A stretch of DNA of 64,000 bases from a virus. A model generated the notes under the pieces. That model was given only the letters and a program-made list of their open reading frames with translations, had not been told where the DNA came from and searched no databases. A program made the position numbers and the translations under genes. Of the stretch, positions 15,111 to 22,220 are shown piece by piece (the first letter of the stretch is position 1; every line of letters begins with the position of its first letter). Location of the stretch: positions 62,001-126,000 of IMG/VR virus record IMGVR_UViG_3300044641_007115; one strand, written 5' to 3'.

Positions 15111-15369
15111 CTGGTTCTTCCTCTTCATCTTCTTCTTCGTCTTCATCAGGTTCCCGGCTGAGCCAAAGAACAATGACCAATACCAACGCACTGATAGAAA
15201 CAAACGCTCCTGACCATGCGGCAATCACAACAACCGGATTGGACGGGAATGTGTGAATGGACCAATTGACAGAAACGTAGAGCGCTGTCAATAGCAGGAT
15301 AAGAAGATTGATCCCACCGAAAACAGCGGCGTATTCAGCAATGCGTGAACGGATTTTGTCGGGTTGCAC
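15100..15369 (-). CDS. two-helix membrane protein with acidic tail, 89 aa
   Basis: GTG start at 15369. Two hydrophobic segments (YAAVFGGINLLILLLTALYVSV and VVVIAAWSGAFVSISALVLVIVLWL) end in a strongly acidic tail (REPDEDEEEDEEEEPDVE). The coding strand has TAAATC 6 nt before the GTG, the late-type spacing. Size, two helices and charged C terminus would suit a holin-type or spanin-adjacent protein, but no lysin is next to it, so this is not claimed. Confidence 0.65.
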   Translation of the reverse strand: MQPDKIRSRIAEYAAVFGGINLLILLLTALYVSVNWSIHTFPSNPVVVIAAWSGAFVSISALVLVIVLWLSREPDEDEEEDEEEEPDVE

Positions 15370-15375
15370 GTGATG

Positions 15376-15381
15376 GATTTA
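15376..15381 (-). promoter_or_regulatory. late-promoter-like TAAATC, 6 nt before start
   Basis: The coding strand reads TCTAAATCCATCAC then GTG 15369; the hexamer ends 6 nt before the start. Confidence 0.4.
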
Positions 15382-15439
15382 GACACGCCAGAAGACGGCA
15401 TCCCAATCATATTGAGTCTGTTGTGCAATTGCTCGGTTC

Positions 15440-15803
15440 GGTGGAAATGGAATCTACCTAGCGCGGGCTACTCCGCTAAGTCGATTCCCTTTCGCGTCTG
15501 TCGTGCTTCGGACAGGCGGTCGCCCTTGATCTTGGTGGTCGCTACCAGTGGTTCTCTATCGGTGGCTCCGGGGTCATACCACATTCTTCCAAGTTCCCCA
15601 CTGAAGGGGTCAGGTATGGGTCCGGTAACTGACGACACTCCACACGCCGCTCTACATGGTCTGTTGTGGGTATTCCCACCGTTTGCCAAAAGCCATGCAG
15701 CCGGGTCAATTCCCGACGAACTGCGGTCCTACGTGCCGGGCACCTTTCGGTGCCGATATTCTGCGATTAGGCTTGGGTGACTGAGAACGTCTTGAGCGCC
15801 TGA
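15440..15803 (-). ncRNA. candidate structured RNA in the only large gene-poor stretch
   Basis: Between 15370 and 15854 no convincing gene is present. The stretch holds at least six compact hairpins: 15449-15488 (two nested stems), 15498-15515, 15568-15625 (CATACC/GGTATG around a CCCC/GGGG hairpin), 15666-15679, 15702-15715 and 15739-15754. The last has a GNRA loop (GAAA) only when read on the minus strand, which favours that strand. TTCTGA, 17 nt, TATATA (minus strand, near 15810) could be a promoter. It does not match a tRNA, tmRNA or RNase P RNA that I can recognise. It lies on the same strand as the Ro60-like gene 4 kb away. Confidence 0.5.
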
Positions 15804-15854
15804 TTCCTATATAGCATACAGGTTCGTTGTTCAGAACCTAAAACGGCGAAGTCC

Positions 15855-16289
15855 ATGAAAACATTCCAAAGATTCCTTCGAGAGTCATACGAACTCTTGC
15901 CCGGCACCCTGCTCTTGATCGTTCAGGGTGGCGGATTCAGCCGTCGTATCCAGTATGGCGTAACGACCGGGCGGGTGGTTTTCAAAATCAACAACCTTCA
16001 TCAGCACGGTCATGAGTTCAAAGGCACACCGACACATGAAGTGATCGACATCGGCGGAATGCAAACTGAAGTTCTTTTGCCGGGCGTCAAGCCCGGCGAC
16101 ATCATCCAAAGCCATTTGCAGTTGGATGGTCTTCCCGGTGGGTCGATAATTGAATCCACCTTGCCGGGGTCGGACGGCCAGTACAAGAAAACGGATTCGA
16201 TGAAGTGGACCAAGGTTGGTTCTCCGACCGGCGCGAAATTTGACTCGTTTCACTTTGACGCATCGCTTAAATACAAGTGGGTCAAATAA
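15855..16289 (+). CDS. candidate packaged protein with capsid-targeting N terminus, 144 aa
   Basis: MKTFQRFLRE is almost the T4 capsid-targeting peptide (MKTYQEFIAE). The remainder (ELLPGTLLLIVQGGGFSRRIQYGVTTGRVVFKI, VIDIGGMQTEVLLPGVKPGD, PGGSIIESTLPGSDGQYKKT) is a beta-barrel-like domain. GAAGTCC precedes the ATG; TAAAAC is 8 nt upstream. It would be placed in the capsid and cut after RE; what it does there is unknown. It is followed at once by a tail-tube-family gene. Confidence 0.65.
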   Translation: MKTFQRFLRESYELLPGTLLLIVQGGGFSRRIQYGVTTGRVVFKINNLHQHGHEFKGTPTHEVIDIGGMQTEVLLPGVKPGDIIQSHLQLDGLPGGSIIESTLPGSDGQYKKTDSMKWTKVGSPTGAKFDSFHFDASLKYKWVK

Positions 16290-16292
16290 TCT

Positions 16293-16847
16293 ATGCCAAT
16301 GGACACTACAGCCGAACAACTCATCGGCATCATCAAACGCCAGCCTTCGAACCCCAACTTTTTGAATGCTCATCGTTTTCGGATGGTTCTTCATCGCACG
16401 CCGTCGATGATCTACTTCATGCAAGAAGTCAACCTTCCGGGAATTTCCACTGGTGCGCCGATTCAACCAACGCCGTTTGTGGACATCCCGCATCACGGCG
16501 ACAAGCTGGTGTTTGAAGATTTGACGGTGAGTTTCGCTATCGATGAGGACATGAAGAATTACAGGGAAATCCAACAGTGGTTGTATGGATTGACCTTTCC
16601 GCAACGGTTCGAACAACATGCCGATCTTGTGCAAGGAATGCATAACCGGTACTCCGATATTCTACTGGTGATCCTCAACAGCAACTACAATCCACAACAC
16701 TACGTCATGTTCCGTCAGGCGTGGCCGTCTTCGCTTGGATCGATCCAGTTCAATTCGAAGGATCAGGACGTGGTTGTACAGCCGGTTTCTGTCACATTCA
16801 AGTATGCGTATTATGAATTTTTGGATATCGGCGACGTGTCATCATAA
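16293..16847 (+). CDS. tail tube / tube-initiator family protein (gp19/gp54-like)
   Basis: 184 aa. FRMVLHRTPSMIYFMQEVNLPGI, then TPFVDIPHHGDKLVFEDLTVSFAIDEDMKNYREIQQWLYGLTFP, is the tube-fold pattern (LPG..., GDKL.F..L...F..DE...Y..I..W). The C-terminal ILNSNYNPQHYVMFRQAWPSSLGSIQFNS and VSVTFKYAYYEF close the barrel. Such proteins stack to form the tail tube or cap the baseplate hub. The second tube-family gene (21686-22135) suggests one is the tube and the other an initiator; this one, with the longer DE...NY insert, may be the gp54 counterpart. Confidence 0.75.
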   Translation: MPMDTTAEQLIGIIKRQPSNPNFLNAHRFRMVLHRTPSMIYFMQEVNLPGISTGAPIQPTPFVDIPHHGDKLVFEDLTVSFAIDEDMKNYREIQQWLYGLTFPQRFEQHADLVQGMHNRYSDILLVILNSNYNPQHYVMFRQAWPSSLGSIQFNSKDQDVVVQPVSVTFKYAYYEFLDIGDVSS

Positions 16848-16880
16848 GTCCTAAGTGATTCACTCACGAAAGGACAACTC

Positions 16881-17459
16881 ATGCTCGAAACAATGCTGGC
16901 TCTAACGGGCCTTGCGTTTTGGACGGTTGCAATCGGCACCGTCATTTTCTGTCTCATCATTATGGCCTTGGTAGAGTACAACCGGCCATTTTGGGCGACG
17001 ACCCTGATGATCGTCACGATCAGCGGATTGGTGTTCGTTACCAAGTACCCGCTGTGGGACGAAATCCGTGCAAACCCTCTTTTGCTGGTCTACTGGACCA
17101 TCGGCTATTTGCTGATCGGTGCCGGTTGGTCTTTATTCAAGTGGTGGCGGTACGTGGATCGGACTGTCAAGCGTTGGTCGAAGAGCGACTATTCCGGTCA
17201 TAAGCGAAATCTGGAAATGATTCGGTCAGCGGATTCAGATTCTACGGTCCAACTGCCATCGGAAATTGATCCGGGGAACAACAAGGATCGTTTCTTCGGC
17301 TGGACCTTATACTGGCCCTTCTCCGGGATCTGGACATTACTGGATGATCCGCTCCGGGCGGCGTTTGAGTTCATGTATGAACAGTTTGGTCAAATCTATA
17401 CCAAGATCGCTCAGCGTGTGGCCCGGCGGATCGCTTCGAGTGTCAAACTGACATCCTAA
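16881..17459 (+). CDS. membrane protein, 192 aa
   Basis: AAAGGA precedes the ATG. Three hydrophobic segments lie in the first 85 residues (ALTGLAFWTVAIGTVIFCLII, WATTLMIVTISGLVFVT, LLLVYWTIGYLLIGAGWSLF), then a soluble basic/polar region (RYVDRTVKRWSKSDYSGHKRNLEMI) and an amphipathic C-terminal part (FMYEQFGQIYTKIAQRVARRIAS). It lies between a tube gene and uvsY. Likely inner-membrane; function unknown. Confidence 0.65.
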   Translation: MLETMLALTGLAFWTVAIGTVIFCLIIMALVEYNRPFWATTLMIVTISGLVFVTKYPLWDEIRANPLLLVYWTIGYLLIGAGWSLFKWWRYVDRTVKRWSKSDYSGHKRNLEMIRSADSDSTVQLPSEIDPGNNKDRFFGWTLYWPFSGIWTLLDDPLRAAFEFMYEQFGQIYTKIAQRVARRIASSVKLTS

Positions 17460-17467
17460 ACACGAAC

Positions 17468-17938
17468 ATGGTACTGGAAGACTACGCGGCTCTGGCAGAC
17501 AAAGAGCTTCGGATTGATGTGACGCGGCTTGTCGAAGAAGCCGCGTCCATCGCCTATCTCCACGGTCGGTGGATGAAGTTCTACGAAGAAGAGAAGAGGC
17601 AATTCCGCCGGATGAAGCGGGAAGTCGCCAAGATGTACACGAAGCGGTTCAACTTCTATCGCGGCACCGGCGACCCTGATGATTTTCCGAATGAGCGCCC
17701 GCCGGATTTGATTCTCGATACATCCATGAAGACCGGCACGAAGAAGCGTAGCCATACGCCGGTCAACGTGGTCGAAATGTACATGGAATCCGACGATCTG
17801 TATCAGGACATGAAAGACAAGCTGGAAGATCAAGAAGTTCTTTTGGACTATCTCGAACAATGTCTCAAGGGTATTGCCTTCCGCCGGAACCAGATCGATA
17901 CCATCAACGAAACCCGCAAGTTCGAGTTTGGAAGGTGA
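17468..17938 (+). CDS. uvsY: UvsY recombination mediator
   Basis: 156 aa. LEDYAALADKELRIDVTRLVEEAASIAYLHGRWMKFYEEEKRQ and YTKRFNFYRGTGDPDDF follow T4 UvsY (LEDLQEELKKDVFIDSTKLQYEAANNVMLYSKWL... DYYSGRGDGDEF) along the whole length, ending RKFEFGR like its DMRAFEAGK. UvsY helps load UvsX recombinase on ssDNA covered by single-strand-binding protein. An insertion of about 20 residues (MKTGTKKRSHTPVNV) is extra. Position next to capsid-type and uvsW genes matches the T4 neighbourhood. Confidence 0.9.
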   Translation: MVLEDYAALADKELRIDVTRLVEEAASIAYLHGRWMKFYEEEKRQFRRMKREVAKMYTKRFNFYRGTGDPDDFPNERPPDLILDTSMKTGTKKRSHTPVNVVEMYMESDDLYQDMKDKLEDQEVLLDYLEQCLKGIAFRRNQIDTINETRKFEFGR

Positions 17939-17940
17939 GC

Positions 17941-18039
17941 ATGGGTGGATTGTTCAAATCAGTGACGGGCTTACAGTGTTGGGGATTGATGTTCTTCTCT
18001 TTTTGCATGGGATTATTGGTAGCGAAGGTGTTTTCATGA
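17941..18039 (+). CDS. very small membrane protein, 32 aa
   Basis: ATG 17941 follows the uvsY stop by 2 nt, with GGAAGG at 17930-17935. The product MGGLFKSVTGLQCWGLMFFS then FCMGLLVAKVFS is one hydrophobic helix. Its TGA overlaps the next ATG (ATGA), indicating coupled translation. No family. Confidence 0.55.
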   Translation: MGGLFKSVTGLQCWGLMFFSFCMGLLVAKVFS

Positions 18040-18251
18040 GTGCATTCTATTTCCACTTCAACAAACCAGCCACACAGCGCGCCGGGAAAGTGCAAGTCAG
18101 TCTGCACTACAAAGACACTTGTCATGTGATCGATAACATTGACTGTCGCGTGCCCGTGCGCGGGCGCATACGCAAGACTCAACCCCGGTTTGTCATGGCC
18201 GGGAAAGCGAAGTCCGTTCGCTTTGAAGATGGCGTGGCGGTGATCGAATGA
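18036..18251 (+). CDS. hypothetical protein, 71 aa
   Basis: Starts in the ATGA overlap with the small membrane gene and ends in an ATGA overlap with the next. MSAFYFHFNKPATQRAGKVQ, LHYKDTCHVIDNIDCRVPVR and KTQPRFVMAGKAKSVRFEDG describe a compact, basic, beta-rich protein. A DNA- or nucleoprotein-binding role is conceivable from its charge. No family assigned. Confidence 0.6.
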   Translation: MSAFYFHFNKPATQRAGKVQVSLHYKDTCHVIDNIDCRVPVRGRIRKTQPRFVMAGKAKSVRFEDGVAVIE

Positions 18252-18571
18252 AAGTCTACCAAGACCCGGTATACCGGTTCAATTTCGACAAGATGACCCG
18301 CCGGGACATGTGGGCCTTTTTGTTGATGCTGGTGACGGCTCCGTCGCTGGCCGTTCAAGCGTGGAAGATGTACAAGGCACCGAAGACGGTTGCCAGTGCA
18401 TTGATGGTTGGCTACAAAGGAACAACTCCATTTGAAGCCGGTTTCTTCTATGCGCCATACATTCCGCTGCAAATGGTTTCGCCCATTCCTACGACAAAAC
18501 CGCCGGTGGCGTTCAAAACTCGATACGGAACATATTCAGGTTCGAGTTACTATAGAAAGGTACAGCTATGA
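18248..18571 (+). CDS. small protein resembling the C-terminal segment of capsid protein gp23
   Basis: 107 aa. The second half, VGYKGTTPFEAGFFYAPYIP then FKTRYGT, closely follows the conserved end of T4-type major capsid protein gp23 (VGYKG..PYDAG.FY.PY(V/I)PL ... GFKTRYG). MKVYQDPVY at the start could match the KVYVDPYA that precedes it there, with an insertion of about 40 residues carrying a hydrophobic helix (FLLMLVTAPSLAVQAW) between them. A full gp23 is about 500 aa, so this is a mini-paralogue or relic. ATGA overlaps on both sides show it is kept within an operon. A head decoration or assembly role is inference. Confidence 0.6.
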   Translation: MKVYQDPVYRFNFDKMTRRDMWAFLLMLVTAPSLAVQAWKMYKAPKTVASALMVGYKGTTPFEAGFFYAPYIPLQMVSPIPTTKPPVAFKTRYGTYSGSSYYRKVQL

Positions 18572-18831
18572 AGAAACTGTTTCTGATTCCTCTTCTTATC
18601 CTTGCCGGGTGCGCCACGACTCCCATGCAAACCCTCTCTACCAACAACCCGGAGTTGCAGATCGATGTTGTCGGTAAAGCGGATGGATGTACCATATATC
18701 GTTTTCGCGACGCCGGTAAGAACCACTATTTTGTCAAGTGTATCGAAGGCACCGCGCAAGCCATGTCGATGCAATCATGCGGTAAGAATTGTCAGTATGA
18801 GGATCGCATTCAGACCGTAACCACGCACTAG
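18568..18831 (+). CDS. small lipoprotein, 87 aa
   Basis: MKKLFLIPLLILAGCATTP has a classic signal with lipobox LAGC; GAAAGG lies upstream. The mature part holds four Cys (DGCTIYRF, VKCIEG, QSCGKNCQYED), possibly two disulfides in the periplasm. ATGA overlap with the capsid-like gene. It could be a lysis (spanin-type) or exclusion lipoprotein, but no partner is evident. Confidence 0.7.
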   Translation: MKKLFLIPLLILAGCATTPMQTLSTNNPELQIDVVGKADGCTIYRFRDAGKNHYFVKCIEGTAQAMSMQSCGKNCQYEDRIQTVTTH

Positions 18832-18847
18832 ATCCCGCGTCTAGTGC
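18825..18847 (+). promoter_or_regulatory. hairpin between lipoprotein gene and uvsW
   Basis: GCACTAGA at 18825-18832 pairs exactly with 18840-18847 around TCCCGCG; the stop codon is in the left arm. No U-run follows, so it is more likely a 3'-end stabiliser or weak terminator than a full terminator. Confidence 0.5.
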
Positions 18848-18861
18848 TCAAAATGGCCGCG

Positions 18862-18869
18862 TATAAACA
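18862..18869 (+). promoter_or_regulatory. late-promoter-like TATAAACA before uvsW
   Basis: TATAAACA ends 5 nt before GTG 18875. It differs by one base from the T4 late octamer; no Shine-Dalgarno is present. Confidence 0.45.
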
Positions 18870-18874
18870 CATGC

Positions 18875-20392
18875 GTGGTCGTCATTCGCAAAGTCAACGA
18901 ATCCTATCTTCAGGTTGACGCCGATCCCGGAATCGTTCGAGAGATCAGCGAAGTTCTAACCTTCGAAGTCCCGAACGCACATCACATGCGCCGCATGATG
19001 GAGAAGCGCGGGCGCAAGATGTACAACAATTGGGATGGGCGCATCAAGCTGTTGGACTATCGCAACGGCGCGGCCTATCTTGGTCTTCACCGTTTCATTC
19101 GTCAGTACTGCGAAGAGAACAACTATGAAGTCCAGTACGAAGACAACTTCGATTCAGAAAACCCTTTCTCCCTGTGGGAAGCCCGTAAGTTCTTCGAGTC
19201 ACTAAACCTGTCTGTACAGGGTAAACCGCTGGATGTGCGCGACTACCAAGAGCGTGCATTTGTTCACGGGGTTCAGCGCCGCCGGGCCATTCTCGTTTCT
19301 CCCACGGCGTCCGGCAAGTCGCTCATCATCTATCTTCTGTTGCGGTATCTGCAAGAGTACAAGATGGGAGACACGGGGAAAATTCTTGTCATTGTTCCCA
19401 CGACATCGCTGGTCGAACAGATGTACTCCGACTTCGCCGATTACAGCGCGGCGGACCCGAATTGGAATGTCGAAGAGAATGTCCATCGCGTCCACTCCGG
19501 GGCGGAACGAAACACCGATCTTCCAATCACTGTGACGACGTGGCAGTCCATTTATCGGATGAACGATGAGTGGTTTTTACAATTCCACGGGGTTGTCGGT
19601 GACGAAGCCCATCAGTTTGACTCCAAATCGCTCAGCAAGATTATGTCGTCGCTGGTGAACGCGGAGTATCGTTTCGCCACGACCGGCACATTGAAGGGAT
19701 CGATGGTCAATGAAATGGTGTTGGAAGGTCTGTTCGGTCAGGTCTACAACGTCACCACGACCCGCGAACTCATGGATGCTGGTACGGTCGCGGATCTGAC
19801 AATCAAAGCGCTGGTGCTCCGTTACTCCGATGAAGATTGTCAAATGGTCCGGGGTGCCGACTTCCATGCGGAGCGGGACTACATTTCCGCACACACGACC
19901 CGCCGGAACTTTGTGCGCAATCTGGTGTTGAGCCTGAAAGGAAACACGCTGGTTCTTTTCGCTCTTGTCGATAAGCAGGGGAAGCCGCTGTATGAGTCGA
20001 TCATGGAGCGGGTGGAACCGGGCCGAAAGGTCTTCTATGTCTCCGGTGAGACGGAAGCCGATGACCGGGAACAGGTGCGTCAGATCACGGAACAGGAAGA
20101 GAACGCCATCATCATTGCCAGCTACGGCGTCTTTTCGACCGGTGTCAATATCCGCAATCTGGACAATCTGGTATTCGCCGCCGGGACGAAATCGAAGATC
20201 CGTACCCTACAAAGCATCGGTCGCGGCCTTCGGAAAAGTGATCGGAAATCCACGGTGACGGTCTTCGACATCGTGGATGATTTGAGCGTTAAGTCTAAGA
20301 AAAATTTCGCCTTAATGCATTTCGCCGAACGCTTGGCGTTCTATGCGGCGGAACAGTTCCGGTACAAGATTTACCGGATCGACCTGTCGTAA
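18875..20392 (+). CDS. uvsW: UvsW DNA/RNA helicase
   Basis: 505 aa superfamily-2 helicase. The N-terminal part (HHMRRMMEKRGRKMYNNWDGRIKLLD) matches the UvsW substrate-binding domain. Motifs: LVSPTASGKSLIIY (Walker A), VGDEAHQFD (DEAH-type), FATTGTLKG (III), GVFSTGVNIRNLDNLVFA (V) and LQSIGRGLRKS (VI). UvsW unwinds R-loops and branched DNA, shifting replication from origin to recombination mode. GTG 18875 is used; the ATG at 18871 is out of frame. About the length of T4 UvsW. Confidence 0.95.
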   Translation: MVVIRKVNESYLQVDADPGIVREISEVLTFEVPNAHHMRRMMEKRGRKMYNNWDGRIKLLDYRNGAAYLGLHRFIRQYCEENNYEVQYEDNFDSENPFSLWEARKFFESLNLSVQGKPLDVRDYQERAFVHGVQRRRAILVSPTASGKSLIIYLLLRYLQEYKMGDTGKILVIVPTTSLVEQMYSDFADYSAADPNWNVEENVHRVHSGAERNTDLPITVTTWQSIYRMNDEWFLQFHGVVGDEAHQFDSKSLSKIMSSLVNAEYRFATTGTLKGSMVNEMVLEGLFGQVYNVTTTRELMDAGTVADLTIKALVLRYSDEDCQMVRGADFHAERDYISAHTTRRNFVRNLVLSLKGNTLVLFALVDKQGKPLYESIMERVEPGRKVFYVSGETEADDREQVRQITEQEENAIIIASYGVFSTGVNIRNLDNLVFAAGTKSKIRTLQSIGRGLRKSDRKSTVTVFDIVDDLSVKSKKNFALMHFAERLAFYAAEQFRYKIYRIDLS

Positions 20393-20393
20393 G

Positions 20394-20401
20394 TATAAAT
20401 A
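20394..20401 (+). promoter_or_regulatory. exact T4 late-promoter octamer TATAAATA
   Basis: TATAAATA lies just after the uvsW stop. The only plus-strand gene it could serve is gp55, about 270 nt downstream, and the transcript would be antisense to the small gene at 20505-20636. Confidence 0.55.
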
Positions 20402-20504
20402 CGGGGATTGTCGTCGCATTTGGAAGGGTGCGGCGAATTCTCTTGGTGAAACGAGTTTTTCAGTGCGACATCGCGCGCTGATAATGGAAGTTAGGTCGGT
20501 GTGT

Positions 20505-20636
20505 CTAGTACCCGAAATGAGCTTTGATAAGGTTCATCACCAAGATGAACCATGCAATGCCAACGACGGACATCAAGATCCATCCGGCGAACAAAGCTAT
20601 CGCGATCTTCAAAGTGAATCGCAGAAAGGATAACAT
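20505..20636 (-). CDS. small membrane protein, 43 aa
   Basis: A minus-strand frame (ATG at 20636) gives MLSFLRFTLKIAIALFAGWI then LMSVVGIAWFILVMNLIKAH, two close hydrophobic helices with basic ends. No strong ribosome-binding site, but it fills an otherwise empty gap and the composition is clearly membrane-like. An overlapping minus frame exists and is less protein-like. Confidence 0.45.
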   Translation of the reverse strand: MLSFLRFTLKIAIALFAGWILMSVVGIAWFILVMNLIKAHFGY

Positions 20637-20672
20637 ATGCTTCAAGCATAACAGGGATGGACATATAAGTCA

Positions 20673-21251
20673 ATGGAGCGCAAGAAAAATCAGTACGTGG
20701 ACAACAAGAAGCTGTACGATGCCCTAGTCGAATGGCTGAAGGACCGGAAGGCGGCACAACGCAATAAGCAAAACCTCCCTCCGCTCCCCGACTATATTGG
20801 TGAGTGTATCTTGTTGATGGCAAACCGTTTGGCTCAAAAAGCCAACTTCGTCAACTACACTTTCAAAGATGACATGATCGGCGATGCGATGGAATCGTGT
20901 TTGCGGTATCTGCACAATTTCAACCCGACGCGGAGCACCAACGCTTTTGCCTATGTGACACAGATCCTTCACAATGCGTTTGTGCGCCGGATTCAGCGGG
21001 AACGGCGGAACAGCTATACCAAGGCGATGTTGATTAGCCACGGTATGCCGGGGTATTCGGTGCAAGAAGGCGACGAAACGGAATACACCAACACCTACGT
21101 CGATTTCCTTCAAGAGAATGTCACCGACGTGATTGAAAAGTTCGAGTCCGCCAAGAAACGGAAGAAGGACCGGCAACAGAAGAAGTTGGGTCTGGAAAGT
21201 TTCTTCGTGGAAGAACCAACCGAACAAGTAGTCGGGGCCGGTTCACAGTAA
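20673..21251 (+). CDS. 55: late-transcription sigma factor gp55
   Basis: 192 aa. PPLPDYIGECILLMANRLAQKANFVNYTFKDDMIGDAMESCL and FNPTRSTNAFAYVTQILHNAFVRRIQRER follow T4 gp55, a short sigma70-family factor that lets RNA polymerase read TATAAATA late promoters with the gp45 clamp as activator. Its presence supports reading the TAAATA sites here as late promoters. AGGGATGG precedes the start. The basic/acidic tail (KRKKDRQQKKLGLESFFVEE) may hold the clamp-binding end as in T4 (inference). Confidence 0.93.
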   Translation: MERKKNQYVDNKKLYDALVEWLKDRKAAQRNKQNLPPLPDYIGECILLMANRLAQKANFVNYTFKDDMIGDAMESCLRYLHNFNPTRSTNAFAYVTQILHNAFVRRIQRERRNSYTKAMLISHGMPGYSVQEGDETEYTNTYVDFLQENVTDVIEKFESAKKRKKDRQQKKLGLESFFVEEPTEQVVGAGSQ

Positions 21252-21276
21252 GAACAATTTTGGTGCGGTAGGAAAA

Positions 21277-21307
21277 GGCGGGATGTGCGCTCCATCCCGC
21301 CTTTTTC
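21277..21307 (+). terminator. hairpin terminator after gp55
   Basis: GGCGGGATG at 21277-21285 pairs with CATCCCGCC at 21293-21301, followed by TTTTTCTTTT. A-rich upstream as well, so partly two-way. Confidence 0.92.
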
Positions 21308-21335
21308 TTTTGCTCAAAACATACATAGAGTGTGT

Positions 21336-21677
21336 ATGGCCGTTGAAACTGTTTCGACGATGATAGGGTACGATCTTCGGGATCACCGGTGGGTAGCATT
21401 TTGTCCGCACTACGATCTGGACGCGCACGACACGACAATTGAATCTAGTTGGGACCGGCTAGTCGATTTGTGCAACGGGTGGGTCGAATGGTGCCTTCTG
21501 CAAGGATTGCCGGAATTGAGCGAAACACACGCGCCTTATCTCAATGTGATTGAAGAGTCGATCAAAGAACCATATGCGACGGTGGAACTGGCCGGGTTGA
21601 GCATCGAAATGACCGGCTGGCTGATTCTGGATCGGTTGCCGGGTAATTGGCAACAGGGACGAATTCTGGACGCCTAA
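21336..21677 (+). CDS. hypothetical protein, 113 aa
   Basis: ATG 21336 is the first start after the gp55 terminator. The product has strands and Trp-rich segments (GYDLRDHRWVAFCPHYDLD, RLVDLCNGWVEWCLLQGL, SIEMTGWLILDRLPGNWQQ). It directly precedes the second tail-tube-family gene, so a tail or tube assembly role is possible. No family recognised. Confidence 0.6.
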   Translation: MAVETVSTMIGYDLRDHRWVAFCPHYDLDAHDTTIESSWDRLVDLCNGWVEWCLLQGLPELSETHAPYLNVIEESIKEPYATVELAGLSIEMTGWLILDRLPGNWQQGRILDA

Positions 21678-21685
21678 ATGGATGT

Positions 21686-22135
21686 ATGAGTAAGAAATCA
21701 GGGGCGGCAACCGCCGCCAAAAACGAATACATCCCTCTTGACAAATTCCGTTTGGAGTTCACCAGCATTCCCGGTGTGAAGGAATTGGCTGGTATCAGTC
21801 AAAGTGTCCGACAAGTTAATCTGCCCGGCGGTGAACGTGGTAAGTCGAACACGATGATCTGTGATTCGATGACTGTGACTTTCGTAGAGACGACGGATTT
21901 GAATTTCGTCAAGTTCGTCTCATGGCTCCAAACATCATCCGGTGATCTGGCGACCGCGAAGTTGTACATTCAGAATCAATCGGAAAAAGACGTACTGTGT
22001 GTGTCTATGGAAGGCATGGAGATCACACAGGTGTGTAGTGTTAGCCTTGGCAATTCGGCCTTGATCGGAACGACTGGCAATATGGAATTTGATGTTGTGT
22101 TCCGTGTCGGACGGACCAATTACACCGTCCTCTAA
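21686..22135 (+). CDS. tail tube family protein (gp19-like)
   Basis: 149 aa from MSKKSGAATAAKNEYIPLD. FRLEFTSIPGVKELAGISQSVRQVNLPG, then CDSMTVTFVETTDLNFVKFVSWL and ITQVCSVSLGNSALIGTTGNMEFDVVFRV, is the tube fold (strand, LPG turn, SMTVTF, FV..W, final strands) with the usual length for a tube monomer. It would polymerise inside the contractile sheath. A terminator follows. Family likely; tube monomer versus hub component not decided. Confidence 0.75.
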   Translation: MSKKSGAATAAKNEYIPLDKFRLEFTSIPGVKELAGISQSVRQVNLPGGERGKSNTMICDSMTVTFVETTDLNFVKFVSWLQTSSGDLATAKLYIQNQSEKDVLCVSMEGMEITQVCSVSLGNSALIGTTGNMEFDVVFRVGRTNYTVL

Positions 22136-22150
22136 TTCTCTTCAACATGT

Positions 22151-22188
22151 GTGGCCGCGTTTTCAAAGCGCGGCCACTTTCCATTTTT
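22151..22188 (+). terminator. hairpin terminator after tail-tube gene
   Basis: GTGGCCGCG at 22151-22159 pairs with CGCGGCCAC at 22169-22177, then TTTCCATTTTT. Confidence 0.85.
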
Positions 22189-22220
22189 GCGGGCGTTTCT
22201 CGATACGACAATAGAGAAAG

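Noticed and set aside
15100-15369. Holin
   Set aside because: Two helices and a charged tail fit, but many phage membrane proteins do, and no endolysin or spanin lies next to it.
15364-15780. Open frames on both strands within the structured stretch
   Set aside because: They lack ribosome sites, have Ser/Pro/Arg-rich composition and cover strong hairpins; treated as non-coding, although a minus frame ending at 15468 looks partly protein-like.
15370-15854. tRNA or tmRNA gene
   Set aside because: No T-arm (GGTTCRANNCC) with matching acceptor and anticodon arms could be built on either strand.
20659-20672. TGGACATATAAGTC before gp55 as another family promoter
   Set aside because: It matches the -35 extension, but no -10 follows and the start codon comes at once; kept out of the promoter list.
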